Part shown: piece by piece, positions 44,403 through 52,624 of the stretch | Numbering within the stretch: position 1 is the stretch's first letter | Layout of the letters: each line of letters opens with the position of its first letter | Origin: an uncultured Clostridia bacterium | Lineage (GTDB): Bacteria > Bacillota > Clostridia > Oscillospirales > Acutalibacteraceae | Length of the DNA: 64,000 nt | Assembly: GCA_937916395.1 (NCBI GenBank) | Contig: CALFTN010000059.1 | Coordinates: forward strand, 1 to 64,000 | Reading direction: 5' to 3' | The notes under the pieces: model-generated | The model's input: only the letters and a program-made list of their open reading frames with translations | Database searches by the model: none | What the model was told of the DNA's origin: nothing | Made by a program: the position numbers and the translations under genes

Positions 44403-44459
44403 CTTTTGTTGTATTTTGCATAATAATAGACAAAAAATTAAAAAATTGACACTATTTCC

Positions 44460-44529
44460 ATTACATTTTGAAATTTTTACAACTGATTTTTTGTAATTTT
44501 ACACTTTTTAAATCAGATTTCAATGTAAT
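44460..44529. other. Nested AT-rich hairpin, 70 bases
   Basis: Three concentric stems: ATTACATT(tt)GAAAT at 44460-44474 with 44517-44529; CTGATTT at 44483-44489 with AAATCAG at 44510-44516; TGTAA at 44492-44496 with TTACA at 44499-44503. TGACA/TGTCA outside may extend it. It lies just past the stop of the acyltransferase gene and could be a structured 3' end or a small palindromic element. Confidence 0.5.
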
Positions 44530-44542
44530 ATGTCACATTTTA

Positions 44543-45460
44543 TCAATTTATAATTCTTTCTCCATCAAAAACGATTACGCCAACGCCACCACCAACGCTG
44601 TTACCATCAAGAAGCCATTGCTTGTAAGCTCTTTTTAACGAAGTGTCTTCTGGTAATTCACTTAATGGTGAATTTTCATATTTACCATATATGCGCCACA
44701 AATCCTCTTTTATGTCACTTATATATTGGTCATAAATGTAAAAATCATTCATAAACCTTAAAATGTTCGAATTTTCAGGTAAAAACTTATAATGCTCCTT
44801 ATAGAGCAACCAAGAATGACAAACAAAAATAATTCTTCCATTTTTCACAAATGAACTATCCTTATAGAATTCATAAGCTTGTTTGTAAGAATCAAGTCGC
44901 ACTTCATCAGTAAGAGGAGCACCACCAGATGGAATATGCAAAAATAAAACATTGGTACCTTTTTTAATTCTAATTCCACTTGGTGTTATAATTTCTCTGT
45001 CTGTGTCCGTATGTTCATACTGAAAACGTCCCAGAGCAAATCTTTCGAGTCTGTAAAAGCCTTCAAACCAGTGTGGTACAAAAGTGCCATAATAACCTTT
45101 ACAATCTACGCACTCATCAAATTTATATTTCAAATCTTTTATTGTATCATAAAAAATTTTATCAGGTATCCTTTGCTTTGCATACCTTTTATATAAGGTT
45201 TCTGCTGACAAAAGCAAAAAAACAAACTGAAGAATATCTTCATTTATCGAATACTTTTGTGCTATTGGTGAAAGTTTTTCTAAAAATCTTCTTATATCAT
45301 GCGCTTTAGGAAACATAAATCGCATTATCAATTTATCAAGCTCTCTACCGAACTGTAAATTTTCATCTGCAAGCTTAACGACACTTGTAAACTCTTTCTC
45401 AGCTTCTTCTGGTAACTCAAGTTTACTCATAAGATTTTTATAGAACTCATTATAATGCAT
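44543..45460 (-). CDS. Acyltransferase-domain protein (NAT_N/GNAT_C, DUF5596 type)
   Basis: A 305-residue cytoplasmic protein. The N-terminal half is helical (AQKYSINEDILQFVFLLLSAE) and the C-terminal half carries the marks of the DUF5596/GNAT_C pair: HIPSGGAPLTDEV, then FVCHSWLL and SNILRFMNDF. Such proteins are called acyltransferase domain-containing; the substrate is unknown. No paralogue in the window. It is a monocistronic gene between terminators. Confidence 0.75.
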   Translation of the reverse strand: MHYNEFYKNLMSKLELPEEAEKEFTSVVKLADENLQFGRELDKLIMRFMFPKAHDIRRFLEKLSPIAQKYSINEDILQFVFLLLSAETLYKRYAKQRIPDKIFYDTIKDLKYKFDECVDCKGYYGTFVPHWFEGFYRLERFALGRFQYEHTDTDREIITPSGIRIKKGTNVLFLHIPSGGAPLTDEVRLDSYKQAYEFYKDSSFVKNGRIIFVCHSWLLYKEHYKFLPENSNILRFMNDFYIYDQYISDIKEDLWRIYGKYENSPLSELPEDTSLKRAYKQWLLDGNSVGGGVGVIVFDGERIIN

Positions 45461-45522
45461 TTCATCACACCATTTCTATCGCTCAATAAATTTATTATAT
45501 ATAATAGTATATAAATTTCATA

Positions 45523-46881
45523 TTAATTTTTAAGACTATTAAGAGGTGCTGGAATTCTGCCACCACGCATAATAAAATCATAACTACTTTCTTTATGAAC
45601 AGGCATTACAGGTGCAGTACCTAAAAGACCACCCATTTCTATTTCATCACCCACTTTTTTATTTAAAGCAGGAATAATTCTTACTGCAGTTGTTTTCTGA
45701 TTTATCATACCAATAGCTGCCTCATCTGCAATAATTGCAGCAATTGTCTGAGCAGTTGTTTCGCCTGGAACTGCAATCATATCAAGACCAACAGAGCAAA
45801 CACAGGTCATTGCTTCTAACTTATCTAATGTAAGAACATTCTTTTTAACTGCTTCAATCATACCTTCATCTTCTGAAACAGGAATAAATGCACCAGAAAG
45901 ACCGCCGACTGAAGAAGAAGCCATAACACCACCCTTTTTAACTGCATCGTTAAGAAGCGCCAACGCTGCTGTTGTACCATGAGTACCACAAGTTTCAAGA
46001 CCCATCTCCTCAAGAATTCTTGCAACAGAATCTCCAACTGCTGGTGTTGGTGCAAGACTTAAGTCAACAATGCCGAATTCTGCATTAAGTCTTGAAGAGG
46101 CTTCTCTTGCAATAAGCTGACCCATTCTTGTGATTTTAAATGCCGTCTTCTTAACAGTTTCTGCAACTACATCAAATGGTGCACCTTTAACACTCTTTAA
46201 TGCGTTATAAACAACGCCAGGGCCAGAAACCCCTACATTTATTGCACACTCTGGTTCACCCACACCATGAAATGCACCAGCCATAAACGGATTATCTTCA
46301 ACTGCATTACAAAACACAACAAGCTTTGCACAGCCGAGACCATCATTTTCTTTTGTCTTTTCAGCTGTTTCTTTTATTATGTTACCCATTAAAGCAACAG
46401 CATCCATATTTATACCAGCTTTTGTTGAACCAACATTAACTGATGAACAAACAAAATCTGTTTCTGCTAAAGCAGATGGAATTGAGTTTATAAGTCTTCT
46501 GTCACCTACTGTAAAGCCTTTTTGTACTAACGCAGAAAAACCGCCTATAAAATTAACACCACACTCTTTTGCGGCATTATCCATAGCTTTTGCAAAAATT
46601 GTATAATCTTCAGTCTCACTGCTTTCAGCCGCAATAGCCATAGGTGTAACAGAAATTCTTTTATTTATAATCGGAATACCCATTTCCTTTTCAATTTCTT
46701 CACCTGTTTTAACAAGGTCTTTAGCATATTTTGTAATTTTATCATACATCTTTGTTGCAGCAATTTTAGGGTCAGGATGACAACAATCTCTCAAAGAAAT
46801 ACCCATAGTTATTGTACGTATATCAAGATGCTGATTATCAATCATATTTAAAGTTTCAATAATTTCATGTTGATTAAGCAT
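45523..46881 (-). CDS. PFL family protein (DUF711/UPF0210)
   Basis: A 452-residue protein beginning MLNQHEIIETLNMIDNQHL, matching the UPF0210 family with its conserved DIRTITMGISLRDCC block and Gly-rich repeats (GVSGPGVVYNAL, ASSSVGGLSGAF). The structure is related to the pyruvate-formate-lyase/glycyl-radical fold but no glycyl-radical loop is apparent, so activity is unknown. ATG at 46881 with AGGTG upstream; an in-frame extension to 46926 overlaps the ACT gene and is rejected. It almost always follows an ACT-domain gene, as here. Confidence 0.85.
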   Translation of the reverse strand: MLNQHEIIETLNMIDNQHLDIRTITMGISLRDCCHPDPKIAATKMYDKITKYAKDLVKTGEEIEKEMGIPIINKRISVTPMAIAAESSETEDYTIFAKAMDNAAKECGVNFIGGFSALVQKGFTVGDRRLINSIPSALAETDFVCSSVNVGSTKAGINMDAVALMGNIIKETAEKTKENDGLGCAKLVVFCNAVEDNPFMAGAFHGVGEPECAINVGVSGPGVVYNALKSVKGAPFDVVAETVKKTAFKITRMGQLIAREASSRLNAEFGIVDLSLAPTPAVGDSVARILEEMGLETCGTHGTTAALALLNDAVKKGGVMASSSVGGLSGAFIPVSEDEGMIEAVKKNVLTLDKLEAMTCVCSVGLDMIAVPGETTAQTIAAIIADEAAIGMINQKTTAVRIIPALNKKVGDEIEMGGLLGTAPVMPVHKESSYDFIMRGGRIPAPLNSLKN

Positions 46882-46891
46882 TATGTGCACC

Positions 46892-47161
46892 TCAAATCCT
46901 ATGCATTGCGTCAAAAATATCTTCACGCTGAATGCGAATATTTACACCGAGTCTCTCGCCCTCTTTTTCAAGAATATCTACAAGCTCTGAAAAACTCACA
47001 TTTGCATTCTTTACATCTACCAACATATTCATTGTAAACATATCTTTAAGAATTGTCTGGCTTATATCTAAAACATTAACATTTGTTTTTTCAAATGCAA
47101 CACATACACCAGCCATAATACCAACTCTGTCTTTACCAATAACTGTAACAATAGCGTTCAT
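46892..47161 (-). CDS. ACT-domain protein (UPF0237)
   Basis: An 89-residue protein that is a single ACT domain (MNAIVTVIGKDRVGIMAGVC, amino-acid-binding fold, ending with QREDIFDAMHRI). It belongs to UPF0237, the usual partner of the PFL/DUF711 protein, 10 bp downstream. A regulatory role by binding a small molecule is inferred from the fold. ATG at 47161. Confidence 0.88.
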   Translation of the reverse strand: MNAIVTVIGKDRVGIMAGVCVAFEKTNVNVLDISQTILKDMFTMNMLVDVKNANVSFSELVDILEKEGERLGVNIRIQREDIFDAMHRI

Positions 47162-47225
47162 AGTAACCCCTCGCTTTTATAAAATTTAACTTGATTTTAT
47201 CATATTTATATTTTTTTTACAACAA

Positions 47226-47260
47226 AAAAATCAACTCATTTTTAAAGTGAGTTGATTTTT
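47226..47260. terminator. Terminator between the ACT gene and the PHP gene
   Basis: 13-bp stem AAAAATCAACTCA at 47226-47238 with its complement at 47248-47260, loop 9 bases, T-runs on both strands. Confidence 0.8.
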
Positions 47261-47270
47261 CTTATAATAT

Positions 47271-47460
47271 TCAGTTTGAAGAAATATAGTTTTTTAATTC
47301 CATAAGACATACAAGATACGCCGAGCGAGTGCGAAAATGCCATAATCGCCAAAATCTTACTTCTTAAAATTGTTCAGTTTGGATGAGTATGGCTTTTTCA
47401 AACTCCGAAGGCGTATAAGATACGCCGAGTGGGTGCGAAAATGCCATAATCGCCAAAATC
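47271..47460. repeat. Tandem direct duplication, period 103-104 bp, non-coding
   Basis: Two units, about 47271-47373 and 47374-47460. TCAGTTTG opens each. The best-conserved part is GATACGCCGAGYGRGTGCGA and AAAATGCCATAATCGCCAAAATC (47315-47356 against 47419-47460), differing at only two positions. Unit two contains a perfect 7-bp hairpin GGCGTAT-AAG-ATACGCC; unit one has lost it. The sequence is more GC-rich than its surroundings and holds no plausible gene. It lies between the ACT-gene terminator and the end of the PHP gene. Confidence 0.75.
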
Positions 47461-47467
47461 AACAATT

Positions 47468-48973
47468 TTAAGCTATCCAACCGTAGATTGTATCAAATAT
47501 CGAAAGACCACCTAAAAGCTTAACAAGCGTGTCTGGAATCATACTTGCAAGGAAGCCTAAGTCTGTGAATTTCTCACCATCTGATTCTGCAACACCCTCA
47601 TAATCGAGCATAAATGCCTGGGTATAAACAATACCACCTTCACCGAAAATCTCAGCCCTTACATAGTTACCGAGCTCTCTCTTATGGTCATCAAGGTCAA
47701 TGCTGTTACCAGTTGCAATAGTTTTACCATTTGCAATCCAACGGACATTTTTAGCACCTGCAGTAACAAGTGTGATTGTATCACTACTCTGGTCAACTGC
47801 AATAGCAGTAACTCTTGGAGCTTCTACATCTTTTGGTGCCTCATATTTTGCTGTTGCGTCTTCAGCTTGCATTGCCTTAAGCTGTTCGCCAAGCTTTACA
47901 GCTGTTGGGTCAAGACTTTCTACCAAGTAATTTGCAATTTCTGCAATTTCGTCTGGGTTACCCAAATTTTTACTACAAGCAAAGAATGAACCTTTTTCCA
48001 TACATTCTCTTAAATCATCAACTGTATTAGCAGGCATTACCATTTCTGTGTAGCCTGTGAAAACAGCGTCGGTAGAGTGAGCGTCTGAAGTAGCAATTGC
48101 TAAAACATTTCTGCCAGTAGGTGTAACTCTCTGCAAGAGAATATCCCAAAGCTTTCTGTCGTAACGAGTTCTGCCATCACCCTTACTGTTAATATCTATA
48201 CCTATGCAAGAATCATACTTTGTAAGAAGACTTGCAAATTTATCAATGTAATAACCATACATTCCAGAGCCCTCGTCATAAGCAGCTTCTGTAGAATCCT
48301 CGTCACGCGCACCTGTATATTCACCAGGGTGGTTAATTACTGAAAGTCCACCCATCTCGTGAACATTTTTAATAGGTGTTTCATAATCACTTGTACCACC
48401 TAACAAACCATGACCATAATCAACAAACCAGCTGTTTACGTGAGCATTGTTAAGTGAGCTTGGGTTATTTTCAATACCGAAAGGCACTCTCAACATACTG
48501 TGAAGCTTGATACCTGAGGTTGTAGTCTGAGTATAATAGCTTCCATTTTTAGTTGTTTCAATTGTGTATTTATTACCATTAGCAGCTTCACCACCCTTTG
48601 ATTCGAGTGGAACAATATCGCCTGCTCTGCCTTTAAATAAATCAATGAAAATTTCCATAGCAGGAATAACAGACTGACGAGTCCAACCATAATCTACAAC
48701 ACCATGGTCTGTAACAGCAGCAATATCAAAGTCATATTCATATTGTTGCTCAAGCATATCCTTCAATGTGTCAGTACCATCACTTGCTGTTGTATGGTTA
48801 TGAAGATCTGCTCTGTATTGCTTATATGTAAGCCAGTTAACATCTTCATAAGGATCAATTATTGTATAATCAATTCCTGTATCAGTATCACCTGCAAAAG
48901 CAAGAGTTGAGTAGCTTACCATCAAAAGACAAGCAACCATAAAAACAGCAATAATTTTTTTTGCTTTTCCCAT
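47468..48973 (-). CDS. Secreted PHP-domain phosphoesterase-like protein
   Basis: A 501-residue protein with a signal peptide (MGKAKKIIAVFMVACLLMVS...FAG) and a PHP metal-hydrolase domain: RADLHNHTTASDGT (first metal-binding His-x-His), AVTDHGVVD, VINHPGEY and ATSDAHSTD. The metal ligands are complete, so it is probably an active phosphoesterase or related hydrolase. Secreted PHP proteins are rare compared with cytoplasmic ones; the last 120 residues form a beta-rich domain. ATG at 48973 with AGGAGT upstream. Monocistronic, with a promoter at 49027-49055. Confidence 0.85.
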   Translation of the reverse strand: MGKAKKIIAVFMVACLLMVSYSTLAFAGDTDTGIDYTIIDPYEDVNWLTYKQYRADLHNHTTASDGTDTLKDMLEQQYEYDFDIAAVTDHGVVDYGWTRQSVIPAMEIFIDLFKGRAGDIVPLESKGGEAANGNKYTIETTKNGSYYTQTTTSGIKLHSMLRVPFGIENNPSSLNNAHVNSWFVDYGHGLLGGTSDYETPIKNVHEMGGLSVINHPGEYTGARDEDSTEAAYDEGSGMYGYYIDKFASLLTKYDSCIGIDINSKGDGRTRYDRKLWDILLQRVTPTGRNVLAIATSDAHSTDAVFTGYTEMVMPANTVDDLRECMEKGSFFACSKNLGNPDEIAEIANYLVESLDPTAVKLGEQLKAMQAEDATAKYEAPKDVEAPRVTAIAVDQSSDTITLVTAGAKNVRWIANGKTIATGNSIDLDDHKRELGNYVRAEIFGEGGIVYTQAFMLDYEGVAESDGEKFTDLGFLASMIPDTLVKLLGGLSIFDTIYGWIA

Positions 48974-49026
48974 ATAAAACACTCCTTTTTAAAAATGAAG
49001 ATACAACAATTTTATTATAATACATT

Positions 49027-49055
49027 ATTATATAGTAAATATTTCTATTTTTCAA
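49027..49055 (-). promoter_or_regulatory. Promoter of the secreted PHP gene
   Basis: Minus strand: -35 TTGAAA at 49055-49050, 17-bp spacer, -10 TATAAT at 49032-49027. Confidence 0.7.
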
Positions 49056-49097
49056 CAATAATATTAACCGAATTTGCACCTTTTTATATGTGCAAAA

Positions 49098-49126
49098 AAG
49101 CGACTATCAATAATTGATAGTCGCTT
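49098..49126 (-). terminator. Terminator of the GPH transporter gene
   Basis: 13-bp perfect stem AAGCGACTATCAA with 49114-49126, 3-base loop, followed on the minus strand by TTTTTT. Confidence 0.88.
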
Positions 49127-49132
49127 GTAACA

Positions 49133-50575
49133 TTAAAATTCATTTCTTATAGAAATTTTCTCTAATGCTTCTTCCCTTGTAATTTTACCGTTGTTGCAAT
49201 CAATCATAATCTTGACATCTTCGTCTTTAAGCTTATAGAAATGCCAGAAAATACCAGCTAAAATAAGACCTATTGTTGGCACCATTACAAAAATAAACCA
49301 CAAACCATCAAGTGTGAATTGTGATTGCTGGACATTCTGTACAGCTAAATCCTGAAAGCTTTCAGCATTAACTTCTTTCCAACCAAAGAAACCGAGTAAG
49401 AACATACCAAGTGCACCAGAAAGAGCAGATGCCATTTTTGTAACAAATGTCTGTATAGCAAAAGTAATACCCTTAGCATCAATACCTGTTTTAAATTCAC
49501 CATATTCTGCACAGTCAGGTGTAAACATAAATATCATAATACCCTGAATGCCCAAAGGAACCGCACGAAGTAATGTTAATAGAATAAATACAACCATATT
49601 CTGATAACCGCAAATCCAGCTGATTGTACCGAAAATTACTGCTGCCCAGTTACTTATAATAAAGATTTTGCGTTTACCATATTTTTCAACCAATTTTGGT
49701 ACAAAAAGTGATGCTATAAATACAGGGGCTCCTGCTAATGCAAGAACAATAAGACTGAATGCTTCATTATGGAATAAGTAATATGACGTAAGAAGGCTCA
49801 TTGAAATCATAACGTTGAAGCCACTCTGGAAGAAATAACCTGCATAATAAATAAGTAAATATTTGTTTGAGAATAAGTATTTGAACATTTTTCTTACTGT
49901 GAATTGTTCTTCATCATCAACATTTGTAAAACGTTCTTTACCATTAATACAAACAGGAAGCATCGTAACAAATGCAGCAACACTCACAATAGCTGCTGCA
50001 ACGCCAAAACCAAGACCTACCGCCTGACCAGTGACAATTGTAGGTATAATTGTTGCTATACCGCTACCTACACCAGACCAGATACTCTTATAAGAGATTA
50101 TTGAAGTCCTTTCATCAAGGTTATCTGTCATAACAGTAACCATACCGTGAATTGGCACATCACAAATAGTGTAAACAGTATCCCAAACAAGATAGAAAAT
50201 AGCAAACCAAAGGAGTTTAACCATCTCACTTGCACCACTTGGAATCATATATAAAAGTGCTGTTGCAAGAGGGATTAAAGGTAACGAAATCTTAAGCCAA
50301 GGCAAAAACTTCTGTTTGCTTTTAAATTTCGCTTTATCAAAAATACAACCAAAAATAGCATCATTCATAGCATCCCATATTTTAACTATGAGCATTACTG
50401 TACCTGATTTCACTGGGTCAACACCTTGGAATAAAAGGTAGGTAGTCAAAAATGATGTTATCATTGTATAAATCATATTCTGACCAGACAAATAAAGATA
50501 ATAACTTTTTCTTTCTTTATTTGTTGTTACCCAGCTTTCTGGTGTATAAGTCAATTTACTTAAAATTTTTTTCAA
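49133..50575 (-). CDS. MFS transporter of the GPH (glycoside-pentoside-hexuronide:cation symporter) type
   Basis: A 480-residue carrier with about twelve membrane segments. The WDAMNDAIFGCIFDKAKFKSKQ segment and ADYxFK-like loop of GPH symporters are visible. It would import a sugar or glycoside with a cation. The start is taken as TTG at 50575 because AGGTG lies 6 bases upstream of it; GTG at 50584 is inside that ribosome site. It follows the phosphodiester glycosidase gene by 21 bp, so import or processing of a phosphodiester-linked sugar is a plausible joint role (inference). Confidence 0.82.
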   Translation of the reverse strand: MKKILSKLTYTPESWVTTNKERKSYYLYLSGQNMIYTMITSFLTTYLLFQGVDPVKSGTVMLIVKIWDAMNDAIFGCIFDKAKFKSKQKFLPWLKISLPLIPLATALLYMIPSGASEMVKLLWFAIFYLVWDTVYTICDVPIHGMVTVMTDNLDERTSIISYKSIWSGVGSGIATIIPTIVTGQAVGLGFGVAAAIVSVAAFVTMLPVCINGKERFTNVDDEEQFTVRKMFKYLFSNKYLLIYYAGYFFQSGFNVMISMSLLTSYYLFHNEAFSLIVLALAGAPVFIASLFVPKLVEKYGKRKIFIISNWAAVIFGTISWICGYQNMVVFILLTLLRAVPLGIQGIMIFMFTPDCAEYGEFKTGIDAKGITFAIQTFVTKMASALSGALGMFLLGFFGWKEVNAESFQDLAVQNVQQSQFTLDGLWFIFVMVPTIGLILAGIFWHFYKLKDEDVKIMIDCNNGKITREEALEKISIRNEF

Positions 50576-50596
50576 CAAAAGCACCTCATTTAGTTG

Positions 50597-52387
50597 TTAA
50601 TCAGATTTTTCTGTTGTTTTTCTCGCAACAACCCATGCATTTGGTAAATATCTACCTGTTGGCATATCAGTTGAAGGCTCGTTTAATATTTCACCCTCAT
50701 AAGCCATAACAGATGACGAACCACCATCACATGCACCTGCATTGACTGCACCGTACATTTCTAAAACGTCGGCACAATCGCCCATTGTCGCACCCAAAGA
50801 GTAGCCAACCTGTCTGCCGTCAACAACGAAAATCATTACTACGCCGTTTGCAGCCTGACCAATTACTGTACGTGGTTGAAGTCCCCAACCAGATGAGCCT
50901 TCAATAACCTTATCGCCATTAATAATTAACGCTGGATGATACTGGAAAGCGTCTCTTAGCTTTCGTTCTTTCCAGTCTGAGAATTCACCTACTATAAGAC
51001 GGTCATTCTCATCAAAACCTACCGTAATATATTTTGAAGAATAGGTGCCCCAATACTCACCCTGTGCTACACACTGAGCTGTAACTACGCCACCAACACT
51101 TGTTCCGCCTGGGTCGTGGAAGCCTGATGCATTAGTGCCTATTACAGCATCCTCTTTTTCAAGATAATCACAAATAAACTGGCCACGTGAATCTTTATAA
51201 TCTGTTGCCGAAATATAAACTCTTGATGGGTCATCAACTAAAAGAAGACGACCTACATAGTTTGATGTTTTCACCTTCAGAACAACTATTCCTTGTTCTA
51301 TATCATTTATAAGAACTTCGTTTCCGTGCTTGTCCGGCTCGCCTACAACAAGGTCCTTCTGACCTAAAATATCTTCTTCCTCTTCTTCCTTTTTATTGAT
51401 ATCGGTATGACCTATATCCTTAATATCAACCTGTGCTTTCATTACTTTATCAATAAGTGCCTCAGGGAAGAAAGATGTGGCTAACCACTTATGCTGGTCA
51501 GTTGTCATCGCTGTTTCAATCCATATATTACGCCATTTTGTAATAAAAGGCACATTACCAAAAACAACTAACGCATACATAGAAATAAACGTAGTAATCA
51601 GCGCAATTAAAGCTGTAGCAACCCTTATAATAATACTGGTTTTATCTTTTTTGCGTTTTGCAGACACTCTTCTTTCATCAGAAGGTCTTTGAGAATTACT
51701 TCTTTCATCAATAATGTCTTTTGCAAATGAAATAATACTATTAACAGTAGTTTTACTTTTTACCGGTGGTGGATTTGTTCTTGTTGTTGCACCGCTTCTT
51801 ACCTGGTAGTCTTCTCTTACCGGTGGTGCTTTTCTTGTTGTCGCACCACTTCTCACCTGGTAATCTTCTCTTACCGGTGGTGGAGCCGTTCTTGTTGTCG
51901 TGCCACCTCTCACCTGGTAGTCTTCTCTTACTGGTGGCGGTGCTGTTCTTGTTGTCGCACCACTTCTCACCTGGTAATCTTCTCTTACTGGTGGCGGTGC
52001 CGTTCTTGTTGTCGTGCCACCTCTCACCTGGTAGTCTTCTCTTACCGGTGGTGCTGTTCTTGTTGTCGTGCCACTTCTCACCTGGTAGTCTTCTCTTACT
52101 GGTGGCGGTGCCGTTCTTGTTGAAGACGCAATATTCCTATTCACAACAGGACGAGTACCAACAGCTGGTTCTGCCGCATTTTTCCTTATTGGAACAGTTG
52201 TTGATGTGGCAGAAGAAGTACTCCTTGCAGGTGGTGTATTTAATGATGTTCGTGTATTAGTTACAGGCTGTTTCTGATTTGGAGCATGTTGCTGATTATA
52301 AATATAATTACGCATTCTCTCCGCTTCACGAGAATGATATTTCAGCGTTTCGTCTGTTATAACTTCTTCTTCTGTTAACTTGAACAC
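50597..52387 (-). CDS. Phosphodiester glycosidase (NAGPA-domain) membrane protein with cytoplasmic repeats
   Basis: A 596-residue type II membrane protein. The first 90 residues are polar; at about 92-208 there are six copies of a 19-20-residue repeat around VREDYQVRSGTTTR-APPP; a single membrane segment follows at about 252-276 (ATALIALITTFISMYALVVF). The outer part is the phosphodiester glycosidase domain (PF09992 type) with GTNASGFHDPGGTSVGG and CDGGSSSVMAYEG. The domain cleaves N-acetylglucosamine-alpha-phosphodiester links in the mammalian enzyme. The start is uncertain: GTG at 52387 has AGGTGG six to seven bases upstream, while ATGs at 52405 and 52423 lack a ribosome site. It is upstream of a GPH transporter. 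Confidence 0.82.
   Translation of the reverse strand: MFKLTEEEVITDETLKYHSREAERMRNYIYNQQHAPNQKQPVTNTRTSLNTPPARSTSSATSTTVPIRKNAAEPAVGTRPVVNRNIASSTRTAPPPVREDYQVRSGTTTRTAPPVREDYQVRGGTTTRTAPPPVREDYQVRSGATTRTAPPPVREDYQVRGGTTTRTAPPPVREDYQVRSGATTRKAPPVREDYQVRSGATTRTNPPPVKSKTTVNSIISFAKDIIDERSNSQRPSDERRVSAKRKKDKTSIIIRVATALIALITTFISMYALVVFGNVPFITKWRNIWIETAMTTDQHKWLATSFFPEALIDKVMKAQVDIKDIGHTDINKKEEEEEDILGQKDLVVGEPDKHGNEVLINDIEQGIVVLKVKTSNYVGRLLLVDDPSRVYISATDYKDSRGQFICDYLEKEDAVIGTNASGFHDPGGTSVGGVVTAQCVAQGEYWGTYSSKYITVGFDENDRLIVGEFSDWKERKLRDAFQYHPALIINGDKVIEGSSGWGLQPRTVIGQAANGVVMIFVVDGRQVGYSLGATMGDCADVLEMYGAVNAGACDGGSSSVMAYEGEILNEPSTDMPTGRYLPNAWVVARKTTEKSD
51764..52114 (-). repeat. Minisatellite of six ~60-bp units inside the phosphodiester glycosidase gene
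   Basis: Six near-identical units of 57-60 bp encode (T)APP(P)VREDYQVRxGxTTR. Units differ by Ser/Gly and Ala/Thr exchanges and by loss of one Pro codon. All indels are multiples of three, so the frame is kept. Copy number probably varies between strains. Confidence 0.88.
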
Positions 52388-52564
52388 ATCATCACCACCT
52401 TTCATCAATTCAATAAATCTCATTGTAACACATTACTTATAATTTTTCCATAGTAAAATAGAAATTTAATATATATTTTATTATTTTGTTTTAATTTACC
52501 TCTTTTGTGCAACTATGCCAACTATTCATTCACTTTTTTGTATATCATAACGCCCCTTTTTACA

Positions 52565-52594
52565 TTGTAAAATCGTCCTGAAATATGATATAAT
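52565..52594 (+). promoter_or_regulatory. Promoter of the large GPH-like gene
   Basis: -35 TTGTAA at 52565-52570, 18-bp spacer, -10 TATAAT at 52589-52594. The stretch 52388-52624 is otherwise AT-rich with no gene. Confidence 0.6.
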
Positions 52595-52624
52595 TATAGC
52601 ATTATTGATACAGGAGTTGAGAAA

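Noticed and set aside
51764..52114. Possible CRISPR array because of ~60-bp periodic sequence
   Set aside because: Units are contiguous, in frame and encode a protein repeat.
51766..52260. Plus-strand reading frame of 164 codons through the repeat region, rich in Leu and Ser
   Set aside because: It is the antisense of the VREDYQVR repeat; periodic sequence keeps all frames open. The minus-strand protein has a real domain and start.
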